In this document: positions 63,917-64,000 of the stretch, piece by piece
Position numbering within the stretch: the first letter of the stretch is position 1
Layout of the letters: each line of letters opens with the position of its first letter
Source: Selaginella moellendorffii
Taxonomy: Eukaryota; Streptophyta; Lycopodiopsida; Selaginellales; Selaginellaceae
DNA length: 64,000 nucleotides
NCBI RefSeq assembly: GCF_000143415.4
Contig: NW_003314267.1
Location: 2,521,839-2,585,838 of the forward strand
Direction of reading: 5' to 3'
Program-made: the position numbers and the translations under genes
Notes under the pieces: model-generated
Seen by the model: only the letters and a program-made list of their open reading frames with translations
Databases searched by the model: none
Told to the model about the DNA's origin: nothing

Positions 63917-64000
63917 TAATATTAAACATTGATTATAAATTTTTTAGAAAAGTTTAAATAATTTGTTGTGCTTTGCAGCACATTTGATTTGCTTTGGATA

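Noticed and set aside
52838-63921. Target-site duplication of gypsy element 2
   Set aside because: Flanks (GATAT before, TAATA after) do not match, so none is claimed.
1-64000. CRISPR arrays, rRNA operons, complete tRNA genes
   Set aside because: None seen; the only rRNA-like sequence is the 5S-derived core within the Cassandra-like LTRs.

Overview
The window looks like nuclear DNA of a vascular plant, most probably a lycophyte such as Selaginella (inference from gene content and style). Plant-only families are present: WOX homeobox, GASA/snakin, PLS-class PPR proteins and the rhamnose enzyme NRS/ER. There is also an SSNA1/DIP13-type basal-body protein, expected in plants with swimming sperm. 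Introns are mostly 45-130 bp, genes are packed within a few hundred bases, and PPR genes are numerous and mostly intronless.

Layout. 1-5.5 kb is gene-dense: the 3' end of a DCAF8-like WD40 gene, a WOX13-type homeobox gene, a mitochondrial dicarboxylate/tricarboxylate carrier (-) and an SSNA1-like gene (+) sharing a divergent promoter. 5.6-6.8 kb holds a pseudogene of an unknown family, broken by an inversion. 6.8-19.6 kb is AT-rich and without genes: a decayed Ty3/gypsy element (9.2-14.1 kb), LTR fragments and a tandem run of decayed Cassandra-like LTRs carrying 5S-rRNA-like sequence. 19.7-24.6 kb holds an unknown helical gene, a PPR pseudogene and an intact gene resembling Crinkler/RHS-type proteins (P-loop NTPase plus PD-(D/E)XK-like domain). 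24.6-28.5 kb has a LINE-like fragment, a gamma-tocopherol-methyltransferase-like gene with a decayed tandem copy, and an unknown broken coding remnant. 28.5-35.6 kb has two PPR genes, an intact member of the unknown family and pseudogenes. 35.8-51.8 kb is gene-dense again: NRS/ER, a PPR gene, an orphan gene, a coiled-coil nuclease-like gene, PIG-F, an SRA-domain gene, a GASA gene, a 14-3-3 gene and two large tandem PPR genes. 52.8-63.9 kb is a second Ty3/gypsy element, interrupted by a large LTR element and by a Cassandra-like solo LTR with a perfect 5-bp target duplication.

How the genes relate. Most intact genes are unrelated housekeeping genes. The lineage-specific material between 19.7 and 35.6 kb has a clearer history: a block (PPR gene followed by the helical gene) exists in two opposite-orientation copies. 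The left copy kept the helical gene and lost the PPR gene; the right copy kept the PPR gene and lost the helical gene. Crinkler/RHS-like sequences lie beside both copies. Exon limits come from reading splice sites and frame by eye; no searches were run.
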